Made by a program: the position numbers and the translations under genes | In this document: piece by piece, positions 52,076 through 61,293 of the stretch | Layout: each line of letters opens with the position of its first letter | Position numbering within the stretch: position 1 is the first letter of the stretch | The notes under the pieces: generated by a model | Databases searched by the model: none | Told to the model about the DNA's origin: nothing | The model's input: the letters and a program-made list of their open reading frames with translations, nothing else | Assembly (NCBI GenBank): GCA_034431765.1 | Contig: DAOUDD010000145.1 | Location: 11,656 to 75,655, forward strand | Reading direction: 5' to 3' | From: DASYAN01 sp034431765 | GTDB lineage: Bacteria; Chloroflexota; Ktedonobacteria; Ktedonobacterales; Ktedonobacteraceae | DNA: 64,000 bases

Positions 52076-52633
52076 ATGACAGAGGTAGATACAGTTAATG
52101 CAGGTAATACAGGTGTGACGCAGATCCGTCCCGGTTGCTCTGATGCTGAGCAGGGAACAGCGTGTATGCACACGCTGGTTGTTTTAGTCCATGATCGTCC
52201 TGGATCGGTTGATCGCGTCGTCGGGGTATTGCGCCGTCGCCGTGCCAAAACGCTTTCTTTGAATCTTTGCCAGAGCGAGACGCCCGATGTCGTGCGTATC
52301 ACCGCTCTGGTCAAGGACTCCGAGGTAGGTGTGGATCATCTGATAGAGCATCTGCGCAAGATCGTCGATGTGCGGCAGGTGTCTAACCTGGTTGAGCCAG
52401 AAGCCGTACAGCGCGAACTGTTCCTGGTCAAAGTTACGAGTACGGCAAGCTCATCGTCCGCGTTGATCGAGACGGCGCAGCGCTTTGGCGCGTGTGCGGT
52501 TGCCATCGCGCCGGAGGCCGTGACGTTTGAGGTGGCAGGCAACGAGGAGAAATTGAGCGCATGTCTCGATGCCCTGCGTCCCTACGGTATTCGTGAACTG
52601 GCGCGCTCTGGCAGCGTTGCGGTGGCACTATAA
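52076..52633 (+). CDS. ilvN: Acetolactate synthase small (regulatory) subunit
   Basis: A 185-residue ACT-domain subunit of acetolactate synthase. A 30-residue extension precedes the ACT domain (MHTLVVLVHDRPGSVDRVVG). In E. coli IlvH the valine-contact residues are Asn11, Gly14 and Asn29; here the aligned residues are Asp40, Gly43 and Lys58. The C-terminal domain is present. Valine inhibition may therefore be weak or have another effector. The start at ATG 52076 lies 4 bases after ilvB. Confidence 0.92.
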   Translation: MTEVDTVNAGNTGVTQIRPGCSDAEQGTACMHTLVVLVHDRPGSVDRVVGVLRRRRAKTLSLNLCQSETPDVVRITALVKDSEVGVDHLIEHLRKIVDVRQVSNLVEPEAVQRELFLVKVTSTASSSSALIETAQRFGACAVAIAPEAVTFEVAGNEEKLSACLDALRPYGIRELARSGSVAVAL

Positions 52634-52720
52634 GCGGAGATTTACTGCAATCACCAGAAGCAGAACTGAACGGCGCGTAAGGAGCGGACTTACTATTTCA
52701 GGGAGAGAGTGTGTGGGCAC

Positions 52721-52808
52721 CGCGTAGGGGCGATCCCTTGCGGTCGCCCGTGGTGGAGGTGCAAGATGACGGCCCGCCTGCTCCGACAACTAGGCTCTCC
52801 CCTACGCG
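52721..52808. repeat. MITE-like inverted repeat between ilvN and ilvC
   Basis: CGCGTAGGGG (52721-52730) is exactly inverted at 52799-52808, with a GGGCGA/TCGCCC hairpin inside the left half. The 88-bp element interrupts an otherwise tight operon. The ilvN-ilvC gap (228 bases) holds nothing else I can support. Confidence 0.6.
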
Positions 52809-52861
52809 ACCGCTTCTTGCCTCTTTAAAGGTAATTATGTAATTATAAGGAGTATTTATTC

Positions 52862-53911
52862 ATGGCCCATGTCTATTATGATTCAGATGCAAACCTTAAT
52901 CTTATTCAGCACAAGCGTGTGGCAGTTATCGGATATGGCAGTCAGGGGCATGCACATGCATTGAACATGCGCGATAACGGCTGCGATGTCGTTGTCGGAT
53001 TGCCCGGCGGGAGCAAGAGCCGCGCCAAAGCTGAAGCCGATGGATTGCGTGTCCTGGCCCCTGGTGATGCGGCGCAGCAAGCCGATGTAATCATGCTGCT
53101 GATCCCTGACCAGACGCATCGTGATGTTTTTGAACGTGAGATTCGTCCAGCACTGGCTCCGGGCAAACTGTTGCTGACAGCGCATGGCTTTAGCATTCAC
53201 TTTGCGCAGATCGTTCCTCCACCTGATATTGATGTCGCGATGGTCGCTCCCAAGAGTCCGGGTCACATGGTACGCCGCCTCTTCGTCGAGGGGGTCGGTG
53301 TGCCAGCGCTCTGGGCAGTCTACCAGGACGCGACGGGGCAGGCGCAGGCGCTCACGCTCTCCTACGCACGCGCGATTGGCTGCACCCGTGCGGGTGTGCT
53401 GCAAACGACATTTGGCGAAGAGACCGAGTCCGACCTGTTCGGTGAGCAGGCTGTTCTCTGTGGTGGCGTCACTGCGCTGATTCGCACTGGTTTTGAGACG
53501 CTCGTCGAGGCTGGCTACCAGCCGGAGGTTGCGTACTTTGAATGCTTGCACGAAATGAAACTGATTGTGGACCTGATGTACCAGGGCGGCATGGGCTATA
53601 TGCGCTACTCGATCAGCGACACCGCCGAGTACGGCGATTACGTGAGCGGTCCACGCCTGATTAATGAGCAGGTGCGTGAAGAGATGCGCCGTGTGCTGCA
53701 CGAGATCCAGGACGGCACCTTTGCATCACGCTGGATTCTAGAGAATCAAGCAGGCCGTCCCTCATTCCTGGCGATGCGCCGCAAGAATGCAGAGCATCAG
53801 ATTGAAGAGGTTGGTCGCGAGCTGCGTGCAATGATGCCCTGGCTCAATCCTAAGGATTCCAGGGCGCAGACGAGCGAGAAGTCACAAGAGAAGGCCGAGA
53901 GCAAAAAATAA
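52862..53911 (+). CDS. ilvC: Ketol-acid reductoisomerase (NADP+)
   Basis: A 349-residue class I enzyme that isomerises and reduces acetolactate. The Rossmann motif is VAVIGYGSQGHAHALNMRD and the NADPH loop is GLPGGSKSRAKAE, with two Ser suited to the phosphate. Metal ligands lie in the FGEETESDLFGEQAVLCGG and FECLHEMKLI segments. A Ser/Lys/Glu-rich tail follows position 325. A GAG-type ribosome site precedes the ATG after the MITE-like insertion. Confidence 0.97.
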   Translation: MAHVYYDSDANLNLIQHKRVAVIGYGSQGHAHALNMRDNGCDVVVGLPGGSKSRAKAEADGLRVLAPGDAAQQADVIMLLIPDQTHRDVFEREIRPALAPGKLLLTAHGFSIHFAQIVPPPDIDVAMVAPKSPGHMVRRLFVEGVGVPALWAVYQDATGQAQALTLSYARAIGCTRAGVLQTTFGEETESDLFGEQAVLCGGVTALIRTGFETLVEAGYQPEVAYFECLHEMKLIVDLMYQGGMGYMRYSISDTAEYGDYVSGPRLINEQVREEMRRVLHEIQDGTFASRWILENQAGRPSFLAMRRKNAEHQIEEVGRELRAMMPWLNPKDSRAQTSEKSQEKAESKK

Positions 53912-53942
53912 GGGTTGAATCTATTAAGGAGGAAACAAAACC

Positions 53943-55121
53943 ATGGGAGATCCTGCTGTAGTAAAGATTTTTGACACGACATTGCGTGATGGCGAACAGT
54001 CACCGGGGGCGACAATGACCACTGCGGAGAAGCTACAGGTTGCGCAACAGCTTGTAGACCTGCGAGTCGATATCATCGAAGCGGGTTTTCCTGCTGCTTC
54101 ACCTGGAGACCTTGCGGCTGTCAAAGAGATTGCGCGGTCCGTACGTGGTGTCGCTGTTGCTGGCCTTGCGCGAGCCACAAACGACGACATTCAGATTGCC
54201 TGGGAAGGTGTACGTGAAGCTGAGCAGCCTGTCCTCCATGTGTTTCTTGCAACCTCCGATATCCATCTTCAGCATAAGTTGCATTTGAGCCGTGAAGAGG
54301 CGCTGCAGCGTGTGCAGACTGCGGTCACATATGCGCACAACCTGTGCCCCATCGTCGAATTTTCGGCTGAGGATGCCACGCGCAGCGATTGGGATTTTCT
54401 CTGTCAGGTCTTTGAGGTTGCGATTAGAGCAGGGGCAAGCACCATCAACGTTCCAGATACCGTCGGTTATTCCCTGCCTCATGAGTATGAAGCGCTTTTC
54501 CGCTATCTACGCGAACGTGTACCTGCGATGGAGGAGGTCACATTAAGCGCTCATTGTCATGATGATCTTGGGATGGCAACCGCAAATACACTGGCCGCGA
54601 TCAAAGGTGGGGCGCGCCAGGTCGAGGTAACGATCAACGGTATCGGCGAACGTGCCGGCAATACGGCGCTGGAAGAGGTCGTGATGGCGCTACGTACCCG
54701 TTCTGATCGTTTCAATGCAGTGGATACACGTGTCGATACAAAGCAACTTCTCTCTGCAAGTCAGTTAGTGAGTAGCTTGACGGGTATTGCTGTGCAGCCT
54801 AACAAGGCCGTCGTTGGCTTGAATGCCTTTGCTCATGAAGCCGGCATTCACCAGGATGGTATGCTCAAGAATCGTCTCACCTATGAGATTATGACACCAC
54901 AGTCTGTCGGCTGGTCCGAGACCAATCTCGTGCTGGGCAAGCATTCTGGTCGTCATGGTCTGGATGCGCGCCTGCGCAAGCTCGGCCACAAATTAAGCGC
55001 AGAACAGCTAAAAACTGCTTACGTGCGCTTTATTGCAATGGCCGATGAAAAGAAGTACATCACCGACGCCGACCTGATCTATATTGCCGAAAGCGGAGTG
55101 GAAACACCTGCGGCTATATAA
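53943..55121 (+). CDS. leuA: 2-Isopropylmalate synthase without the leucine-regulatory domain
   Basis: A 392-residue HMGL-like TIM-barrel enzyme that condenses acetyl-CoA and 2-ketoisovalerate. DTTLRDGEQSPGATM, the SAHCHDDLGMATANTLAAI motif and NGIGERAGNTALEEVVMALR are intact. The protein ends at about residue 390, where typical LeuA enzymes of 500 or more residues continue with the allosteric domain that binds leucine. It could also be a citramalate synthase; the sequence fits LeuA better. GGAGG precedes the ATG, 31 bases after ilvC. Confidence 0.88.
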   Translation: MGDPAVVKIFDTTLRDGEQSPGATMTTAEKLQVAQQLVDLRVDIIEAGFPAASPGDLAAVKEIARSVRGVAVAGLARATNDDIQIAWEGVREAEQPVLHVFLATSDIHLQHKLHLSREEALQRVQTAVTYAHNLCPIVEFSAEDATRSDWDFLCQVFEVAIRAGASTINVPDTVGYSLPHEYEALFRYLRERVPAMEEVTLSAHCHDDLGMATANTLAAIKGGARQVEVTINGIGERAGNTALEEVVMALRTRSDRFNAVDTRVDTKQLLSASQLVSSLTGIAVQPNKAVVGLNAFAHEAGIHQDGMLKNRLTYEIMTPQSVGWSETNLVLGKHSGRHGLDARLRKLGHKLSAEQLKTAYVRFIAMADEKKYITDADLIYIAESGVETPAAI

Positions 55122-55243
55122 TGAGGGAAGAGAGTGTACTTTTGTACTTTCCCGCTGCCCTGTATTGTGAAACATGATACAATAACCGTACTTTCAGAAA
55201 GGGTGAACTATGCACTCATCATCAGAAAGGCAGGTAGCCGGCG

Positions 55244-56281
55244 ATGGCACTGGCATTACCTGTTGGAGTTACAGTCTTAACACCGGCGACCTCCGCGAAT
55301 CTGGGTCCAGGCTTCGATAGCCTGGGGCTGGCCTTGCAGCTTTACAATCGCTTTGAAGTTGAGGAATGGAGAGGAGACCCTCTTCATCCAGAGATTGAGG
55401 TTCATGGCGCATTAGGAAAGGATCTACCCGTTGGGCCGGACAACATGTTTTTCCGGTCTTTTGCCTTGCTTTTTGAGCAGGCGGGTCTACCCGTTCCTGC
55501 CGTGCGTATTCGCATGACGATCAATATTCCTCCTGGCTGTGGGCTTGGCAGTAGCGCGACTGCGGTTGTTGGAGGCCTGGTTGCGGCGAACGAGTGGCTC
55601 CGTCCACAGGACCTCTCGGTGTCGCAAGACCATCTGTTGCGTTTGGCAGTTGAGGCCGAGGCGGGCAACCATCCTGATAACGTCGCGCCGGCTCTCCTTG
55701 GTGGCCTGGTCGCGACGACGCATCTCAACGGCAATATTCAGGCGATTAAGACGCCCTTCCCGCAAGAACTCAAGGCGGTGATCTTCACTCCTTCGTTCCC
55801 GATGGATACAGTAGCCGGGCGAAAATTGCTGCCCGCCAGTTATCCAAAGGCCGATGTGACGTTTAACACTGGTCGCGTGGCGCTGTTATTGACGGCGCTA
55901 CAGACGGGGCGGTACGAGTTGATTGGCGAGGCCATGCAGGATCGTTTGCATCAGCCGTATCGCCAGGCGTTGTTTCCAGCGATGCCAGATATTATTAACG
56001 CAGCTATTGCGGCTGGTGCACATGGAGCTTGCCTTTCTGGTGGCGGTTCATCTCTGATTGCACTTGCCAGTTCTCGCTTTCAAGAAGTGCTGAATGCGAT
56101 GCAGGAGGCGGCTCGCGCTGCCGGTATTCAGGGAAGCGGGCTGGTGTTACGTGCAGATCAGAATGGTGCGCGAGTGCTCAACACAGCGCGTAGCCGTATA
56201 CGAAAGGAAGTCAGTGCGCGTTATGGCAATCAATTCTACTGGTCCCCGGACAGGCCAGGAAGGGGACGCGGAGTATCATAG
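55244..56281 (+). CDS. thrB: Homoserine kinase
   Basis: A 345-residue GHMP kinase that phosphorylates homoserine for threonine synthesis. TPATSANLGPGFDSLGLAL is the N-terminal family motif, and PPGCGLGSSATAVVGG is the ATP-binding loop. The C-terminal GACLSGGGSSLIALA motif is present. It lies 122 bases after leuA; a short hairpin and TACAAT between them could mark a second promoter. It overlaps thrC by 59 bases. Confidence 0.95.
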   Translation: MALALPVGVTVLTPATSANLGPGFDSLGLALQLYNRFEVEEWRGDPLHPEIEVHGALGKDLPVGPDNMFFRSFALLFEQAGLPVPAVRIRMTINIPPGCGLGSSATAVVGGLVAANEWLRPQDLSVSQDHLLRLAVEAEAGNHPDNVAPALLGGLVATTHLNGNIQAIKTPFPQELKAVIFTPSFPMDTVAGRKLLPASYPKADVTFNTGRVALLLTALQTGRYELIGEAMQDRLHQPYRQALFPAMPDIINAAIAAGAHGACLSGGGSSLIALASSRFQEVLNAMQEAARAAGIQGSGLVLRADQNGARVLNTARSRIRKEVSARYGNQFYWSPDRPGRGRGVS

Positions 56282-57713
56282 CTCAGCGGTATCCTCTGTA
56301 TCCCCTGCATCTGATGTGGTTGAGGCTCTCTCCTCAACCACACTCTGTTGTGTTGAATGCTCCACGCTGTACCCTGCGATCGAGCAGGGACGCGCTCCGC
56401 GCTATCGTTGTGGCTGCGGTGGTGTGCTGGATGTAGAGATGGCATTTACCCTTCCTGAAACACCTGCTCAATCAGCCTCTCCAGCTCTTTCTGAAACCGG
56501 GGCAGATCTCCATGAGCGAACTACAGGAGCGGCGGCCTGGCAACAACTCTTCGAGACACGTCTTGCCACTTCAGCAACCTGGCCGACACAAATGGAGAAA
56601 CGGCTCGTCGATTATAGTGGGGTCTGGCGCTATCGCGAGCTGCTCTTGCCCGCCCCCGAACAGTATATCGTGAGTCGCCCCGAAGGGAATACGCGTTTGT
56701 ATCCTGTGGGGATAGCGCAATCTGCTTCTGGACGTGCAGGTCATCGTCAGATCGGTCTGTATGCTGGTCTGGAGCACTTCTTCCTCAAACATGAGGGGGA
56801 GAATCCAACTGGCAGCTTTAAAGATCGCGGTATGACTGTGGGTGTGACGATGGCGGCTCTGCTCGGTGCAAACGCTGTCGCCTGCGCGTCTACTGGCAAC
56901 ACCTCGGCTTCGCTGGCCTCGTACGCGGCACAGGCTGGTCTGCGGGGCATTGTCTTTCTTCCAGCCGGCAATGTTGCCGGAGGGAAACTGGCGCAGACGC
57001 AGGCGTATGGAGCGCAGATGGTGCAGATTCAGGGCGATTTTGATGCGGCGATGCGCCTCGTTGAACAGGTCTGTGACGAACTGGGTATCTATCTGCTCAA
57101 TTCGCTCAATCCTTTTCGGGTTGAGGGACAGAAAGCTATCGCCTTTGAGCTGTTGCAGCAGTTAGACTGGCAGGCCCCCGATTGGCTCGTGCTACCAGCA
57201 GGAAATCTGGGCAACACCTCCGCGATTGGCAAGGCGTTGCGACAGGCGCGACAGCTTGGCTTGATCGATACTCTGCCACGTATCGCCTCTATTCAGGCCG
57301 CCGGAGCCAATCCTTTCTATCGCAGTTTCAAACAGGGCTTCGCGCGTCGTGAGTCGGTGCAGGCGGATACTGTAGCAACCGCGATTAAGATTGGCAATCC
57401 TGTCAGCTACACACGGGCTCGTCGGGTAATTGAAGAGAGCAACGGCCTGGTCATGGAGGTCAGTGACGCCGAGATTCTGGCGGCGAAAGCGGTCATTGAT
57501 CGTGCCGGAATCGGGTGTGAGCCTGCCTCCGCCGCAACGCTCGCGGGAGCACGTAAGCTGGTTGAGCAGGGAATTATACAGCGTAGTGAACGTGTCGCTG
57601 GCATTTTGACAGGAAACTTGCTCAAGGACAGCATAACGGGTATTCCGCAGGAGCTAGAGGCACGTGTTGTGGAGCCTACCTTTGAGGCTGTTAGGAGTGT
57701 ACTCGTTCAATGA
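56223..57713 (+). CDS. thrC: Threonine synthase with N-terminal zinc ribbon
   Basis: A 496-residue fold-type-II PLP enzyme. The N-terminus carries a ribbon-like LCCVECSTLYPAIEQG and YRCGCGG, as in many actinobacterial and Chloroflexota ThrC. The PLP motif is ENPTGSFKDRGM, with Lys200, followed by ACASTGNTSASLASYAAQAG and VLPAGNLGNTSAIGKAL. I chose the ATG at 56223, inside thrB, because earlier in-frame codons lack homology-like sequence. It overlaps the glycosyltransferase by 4 bases. Confidence 0.93.
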   Translation: MAINSTGPRTGQEGDAEYHSSAVSSVSPASDVVEALSSTTLCCVECSTLYPAIEQGRAPRYRCGCGGVLDVEMAFTLPETPAQSASPALSETGADLHERTTGAAAWQQLFETRLATSATWPTQMEKRLVDYSGVWRYRELLLPAPEQYIVSRPEGNTRLYPVGIAQSASGRAGHRQIGLYAGLEHFFLKHEGENPTGSFKDRGMTVGVTMAALLGANAVACASTGNTSASLASYAAQAGLRGIVFLPAGNVAGGKLAQTQAYGAQMVQIQGDFDAAMRLVEQVCDELGIYLLNSLNPFRVEGQKAIAFELLQQLDWQAPDWLVLPAGNLGNTSAIGKALRQARQLGLIDTLPRIASIQAAGANPFYRSFKQGFARRESVQADTVATAIKIGNPVSYTRARRVIEESNGLVMEVSDAEILAAKAVIDRAGIGCEPASAATLAGARKLVEQGIIQRSERVAGILTGNLLKDSITGIPQELEARVVEPTFEAVRSVLVQ

Positions 57714-59866
57714 AGCTTACTACTCAGGAAACCCCCTCGTTGCCGGCTCTCGCGCAGGAGCAAGAGCCACCTAAGAGAGCGCAAAGGCTGCGCTCCTGGC
57801 TCTTCTCCTGGGAGATTTATCTGCTGCTTGCCGTCGCGTCGTTTTTACGCCTGTACGGGATACAACGCACGGAGTTTGATGCAGATCAGGCTGATATCTT
57901 TCGCATGGCTCACGACGCGCTAAGCCATGGACATCTTGTCGCAACCAGTAACATTGCATCCATCGGGATTTATAACCCTCCCGGTATTATCTATGCATTG
58001 ATGCTTTCCGCTCTATTCAGTCCAAATCCACTCTGGGGAGCAGTTGAAACGGCGCTGCAGGGGATTCTGGCGGTGTTGTTGACCTACTGGTTTACACGTC
58101 GCTACTATGGACGGTTCGCTGCAACTATTGCCTCTTTCATCTATGCGGTGGCAGGGATACCCATCGCATATGCACGCTTTATGTGGAACCAGAATCTGCT
58201 CTTATTTTTTGTGCCCCTATTTATGGTTGTGATCTTTCGCGGGGCAGTGGATCGACGGAGGGGCTGGCTAGCATTTGCCCTGCCTCTCTATGGTTTGCTT
58301 TTCCAGTGGCATGGTTCCGGCCTGCTGCTCGCTGCACCACTGGTCCTGGCGGTTCTACTCGCCCCACGCACAATACGTATCCGTGATATTCTTATCGGCG
58401 TAGTTGGAGTGCTGTTTATCTACTCTCCTTATATCTTCTGGCTGGCGAAAACGCGATTTCAAGATATCTCAATTCTGTTAAGTTCCTCACAGAAGAAACC
58501 TATGATTGATAGTCAGGCCTGGCTCTTCTATCAGCACTTTCTGCGGCCCTATCCTTATGAACAACAGTTGAACAATGTGGCCTCTCCTCTCTATCGGTAT
58601 GTGATGTTCTTTGGTTGGGTTCTTCCGATTTTGTTAGCACTGGTGATTGCAGGGATAGTGCTTGCACTGGTCCTGGCACTCCGACCAGGTAGTCCTCGGA
58701 GCGCAACGGATACGGATAGAAAGCAGTCTCCCTGGCAGCTACTCTGGCGCTGGTGGCTCGATCTAAGCTCATCACCAGAGCGCTGTGGCCTACTGCTGCT
58801 GGTTGTCTGGCAGGTGGTGCCATTGCTCTATCTGTCGCGTCACACGTTCCCGATGCAAGCACACTACCTGATTATCTTTCTGCCGGGTCAATTTATGCTG
58901 GTCGGCTTCTTTCTCTCCCGTCTGACAGGCTGGTTACGGCATGTAGGTGGCTGGGCAAATGTTGGGCGTTATGTGGTCTATTACCTGGCAATTTTGCTTG
59001 TGCTGTTCCACTTCCTTGCCAGTACCGCGTCCGTTCTTGATATGGCGCGTGGGATCGAATACGATGGCCGTGGCATAACGTATTTTAACGATCTGTCGGC
59101 GTTACAGCGGGCCTTGGGGAGAGCCGATACTATTGCGCAACAACGGCACCTAAAACGCGTGTTTGTGCTGACAGACTTTGCCACACGCAACTCTTTGCGC
59201 TATTTGAGCCAGAATATGCGTACTCCGTCTGTCACAGCAGATGATGGCTGTTTACCGATGCCGGGTCCAGAGACGGGGCCGGCCGTTCTTCTCACACCAC
59301 CCTATAATGGTGATCTCTTCGGGCTGTTATCCTCGAACTATATCAAAGCAACGCTGCTGGAGAAGCCGGAGCATCCCGGTGGTGAGCCATTCCGCATCTA
59401 TCTCCTCAATCCTTTGTCAACACCTACGGCTGAGGCAAAAGGCACTGGCGATGTACAATTCCTGGATTGGTATCCGCTCTCGATCAATGACCAGCCACGC
59501 CTGCTGACGCGCTGGCGCTTCCTTCGACCGCTTGATCCCGCGTATCGCACAACTCGTGCGTACAATGTGCAGATGTCTCCCAGTGTTGATCCGCAGAATG
59601 CTCCAAAATGGACGTGTAATGCTACCGCATGGTATGCAGGTGATCAGGTCGTAATTCCCTTCCATTCGCGAAATGATTTGCCCGCATCTATCACGCTCAA
59701 GGCAACCACAACTTCTTCAGAACCGTATCTGCTATCCACGCGCATGTTTGGATTGCTGCCTCAGCCATTAGTCTTTGACAGCTTCAAACAGGTAGATGCG
59801 CCTGAGCGACCACTCTCACTGGCTGATGGAAAACCTGATGTAACTGTGTCGCTTGTCAGGCCGTAG
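57710..59866 (+). CDS. Membrane glycosyltransferase of the GT39/ArnT type
   Basis: A 718-residue protein. A helix near 35-50 is followed by FDADQADIFRMAHDALSHG, a loop like the catalytic acidic loop of GT-C enzymes (DxD-like near 55-62). Some ten membrane helices follow up to residue 440. A C-terminal extracytoplasmic domain of about 270 residues ends the protein. It probably moves sugars from lipid-linked donors. The ATG overlaps the thrC stop (ATGA), a tight coupling with an unrelated amino acid gene. Confidence 0.8.
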   Translation: MKLTTQETPSLPALAQEQEPPKRAQRLRSWLFSWEIYLLLAVASFLRLYGIQRTEFDADQADIFRMAHDALSHGHLVATSNIASIGIYNPPGIIYALMLSALFSPNPLWGAVETALQGILAVLLTYWFTRRYYGRFAATIASFIYAVAGIPIAYARFMWNQNLLLFFVPLFMVVIFRGAVDRRRGWLAFALPLYGLLFQWHGSGLLLAAPLVLAVLLAPRTIRIRDILIGVVGVLFIYSPYIFWLAKTRFQDISILLSSSQKKPMIDSQAWLFYQHFLRPYPYEQQLNNVASPLYRYVMFFGWVLPILLALVIAGIVLALVLALRPGSPRSATDTDRKQSPWQLLWRWWLDLSSSPERCGLLLLVVWQVVPLLYLSRHTFPMQAHYLIIFLPGQFMLVGFFLSRLTGWLRHVGGWANVGRYVVYYLAILLVLFHFLASTASVLDMARGIEYDGRGITYFNDLSALQRALGRADTIAQQRHLKRVFVLTDFATRNSLRYLSQNMRTPSVTADDGCLPMPGPETGPAVLLTPPYNGDLFGLLSSNYIKATLLEKPEHPGGEPFRIYLLNPLSTPTAEAKGTGDVQFLDWYPLSINDQPRLLTRWRFLRPLDPAYRTTRAYNVQMSPSVDPQNAPKWTCNATAWYAGDQVVIPFHSRNDLPASITLKATTTSSEPYLLSTRMFGLLPQPLVFDSFKQVDAPERPLSLADGKPDVTVSLVRP

Positions 59867-59897
59867 CAAGCTGACAGTGAAAGGCGATGGGGAGTAA

Positions 59898-60014
59898 GCG
59901 CCGCGTAAGGAAACGGATGTGCTTAGAGAGCAACCTAGAGCAAGGGAGGCGGCGAGAGAGCCGTGCAAGGCAAAGGACGCCGTGAGAGAGCTGCGCAAGG
60001 AAACGGATGTGTCG
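59898..60014. repeat. Imperfect tandem repeats after the operon
   Basis: Three degenerate copies of a unit containing GCGCAAGGAAACGGATGTG, with the parts CCGTGCAAGGCAAAGGA and CTGCGCAAGGAAACGG. Function unknown. Confidence 0.5.
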
Positions 60015-60098
60015 GGGGGAGACAGCGGGCGCGCTAATGCACTTCTACAAATTAATCCAGATATGGTAGGCTAAGAGAAAACGCTCAAAGGAGGACGT

Positions 60099-60260
60099 AT
60101 GGCTCAAGCCTATCAGCTCGGATTATCGGAGAGTCAAGAGCAGGAGTTACGTCAGGCACGCGATCATCATCCCAAAGCCTATTCTTCCACTTTGGGAGTA
60201 TCTATAGTCTTGGCGAGAGTGAGAAGCACTACTTTCTGCACGGTCTGTTCGTATATATGA
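60099..60260 (+). pseudogene. N-terminal fragment of a transposase-type helix-turn-helix protein
   Basis: The ATG at 60099 follows AAAGGAGG. The frame begins MAQAYQLGLSESQEQELRQA and RDHHPKAY. This resembles the N-terminus of the IS630-type helix-turn-helix proteins frequent in Ktedonobacteria, as far as I recall. After about 30 residues the homology stops and the frame ends at 60260. It looks like a truncated insertion-sequence gene. Confidence 0.45.
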
Positions 60261-60318
60261 TAGGTGTGAAGAGATGCTTGTAGCTTGTTTGCAGAATTGA
60301 ACATCGCGTAGAGAGCGT

Positions 60319-60434
60319 GCTTGCCTCACTCCCTACGCGCCGGTCGTTTCAGCCATCTTTGGACATGTGACCTTACGCGAAATGGATTGAAGCTTGCCTC
60401 ACTCCTATACGCACCAGTTGTTTCTGCTTTCTCC
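60319..60434. repeat. Short dispersed repeat, copies 2 and 3
   Basis: GCTTGCCTCACTCCCTACG at 60319 and GCTTGCCTCACTCCTATACG at 60392 start two related units of about 45 bases. A third copy lies at 27451-27487. Confidence 0.5.
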
Positions 60435-60516
60435 TGACGCTTGTGAAAGTACTTAAGTGAGACAAGCATTCTCCCTACATAGCAACTATCCGAACTTTTG
60501 GGTCGAAGAGGCTTCT

Positions 60517-60969
60517 GTGAGAAACATAAAACGCTTTCGAGATCTGATTCCACCGTGGCAGATGCCTGCTGATCCAGTGCAGGCCGTGTGGTGGTTTCTG
60601 CACTGGCTTTTGCAATTGCTGACGCGTATCTTCTGGCTACCAGTCATTGGCATGGTATTGTACGAGACGGTGAATAACTGGCGTATCACAGGGCCGTGGA
60701 ATGGGATCACCAGTGGCATTATTACATTGGGTGTGGGTCTGCTTGTATGGGCGGTCTTATATGTTGTGCTCTTCACCGTCAACGTAGTGACGCGGGTCTC
60801 ACGTGTCTTCTCGACTGTGAACCAGTTTCAACAGACGTATAGGAACTACAGCTCCTCTAACCCCTTCTCATCATTCTCTCGCTCTACCGAAGAACCAAAT
60901 GTCGTCGAAGGCTCGGTCTCCGACGTTGAGGAACCGCCTCAACAGCAACAACGAGAGAGAAGGAAGTAA
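60517..60969 (+). CDS. Two-helix membrane protein
   Basis: A 150-residue protein starting at GTG 60517, with GAAGAGG 5 bases upstream. Two long membrane helices (about 30-52 and 68-96) are joined by a short loop with WRITGPWNGI. The Ser/Glu/Gln-rich C-terminal tail is likely unstructured. No family recognised. It is the only intact gene between the ilv/thr operon and the SDR locus. Confidence 0.65.
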   Translation: MRNIKRFRDLIPPWQMPADPVQAVWWFLHWLLQLLTRIFWLPVIGMVLYETVNNWRITGPWNGITSGIITLGVGLLVWAVLYVVLFTVNVVTRVSRVFSTVNQFQQTYRNYSSSNPFSSFSRSTEEPNVVEGSVSDVEEPPQQQQRERRK

Positions 60970-61060
60970 GCACTCAACATACCAGTTGTGAAGTTAAGAG
61001 TCCTGTTACTGGCTGTAGAGTGCTTTGGGCTAATGCGCGTGCAAATGGTCTGCTGTCCTT

Positions 61061-61282
61061 CTAAAGGAAGATGCTACCTGCTGCCTCTATTCTCTGTCCG
61101 TTGACCCGATAGGTCTCCTCCGAGAGTAGTGTCGCGACGAGACTTCCAATGTCTTCTGGCTGGCTGAAGCGACCAAGTGGAGTCTGTGAGGCAAGTTGCT
61201 GGTTGACTATCTCGTTATCACGAACGAGGCCGCCTCCAAAATCTGTGGCTATGGGACCAACGGCTACGACATTTAGCTGCTC
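61061..61282 (-). pseudogene. C-terminal remnant of a short-chain dehydrogenase
   Basis: The frame reads EQLNVVAVGPIATDFGGGLV, then NQQLASQTPLGRFSQPEDIG and ends VNGQRIEAAGSIFL, the C-terminal third of a classical SDR. It matches the PGPIxT and GRxxxPEDIxxxVxxL signatures. The Rossmann domain and the catalytic YxxxK are missing. A 12-base inverted repeat, TGCTTGAACAGA (61294-61305) with TCTGTTCAAGCA (61328-61339), sits at the break. Confidence 0.65.
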
Positions 61283-61293
61283 GCTCGTATGCG

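Noticed and set aside
52883..53701. 272-codon open frame antisense to ilvC
   Set aside because: It is a shadow of ilvC codon usage, with low-complexity composition and no recognisable motif.
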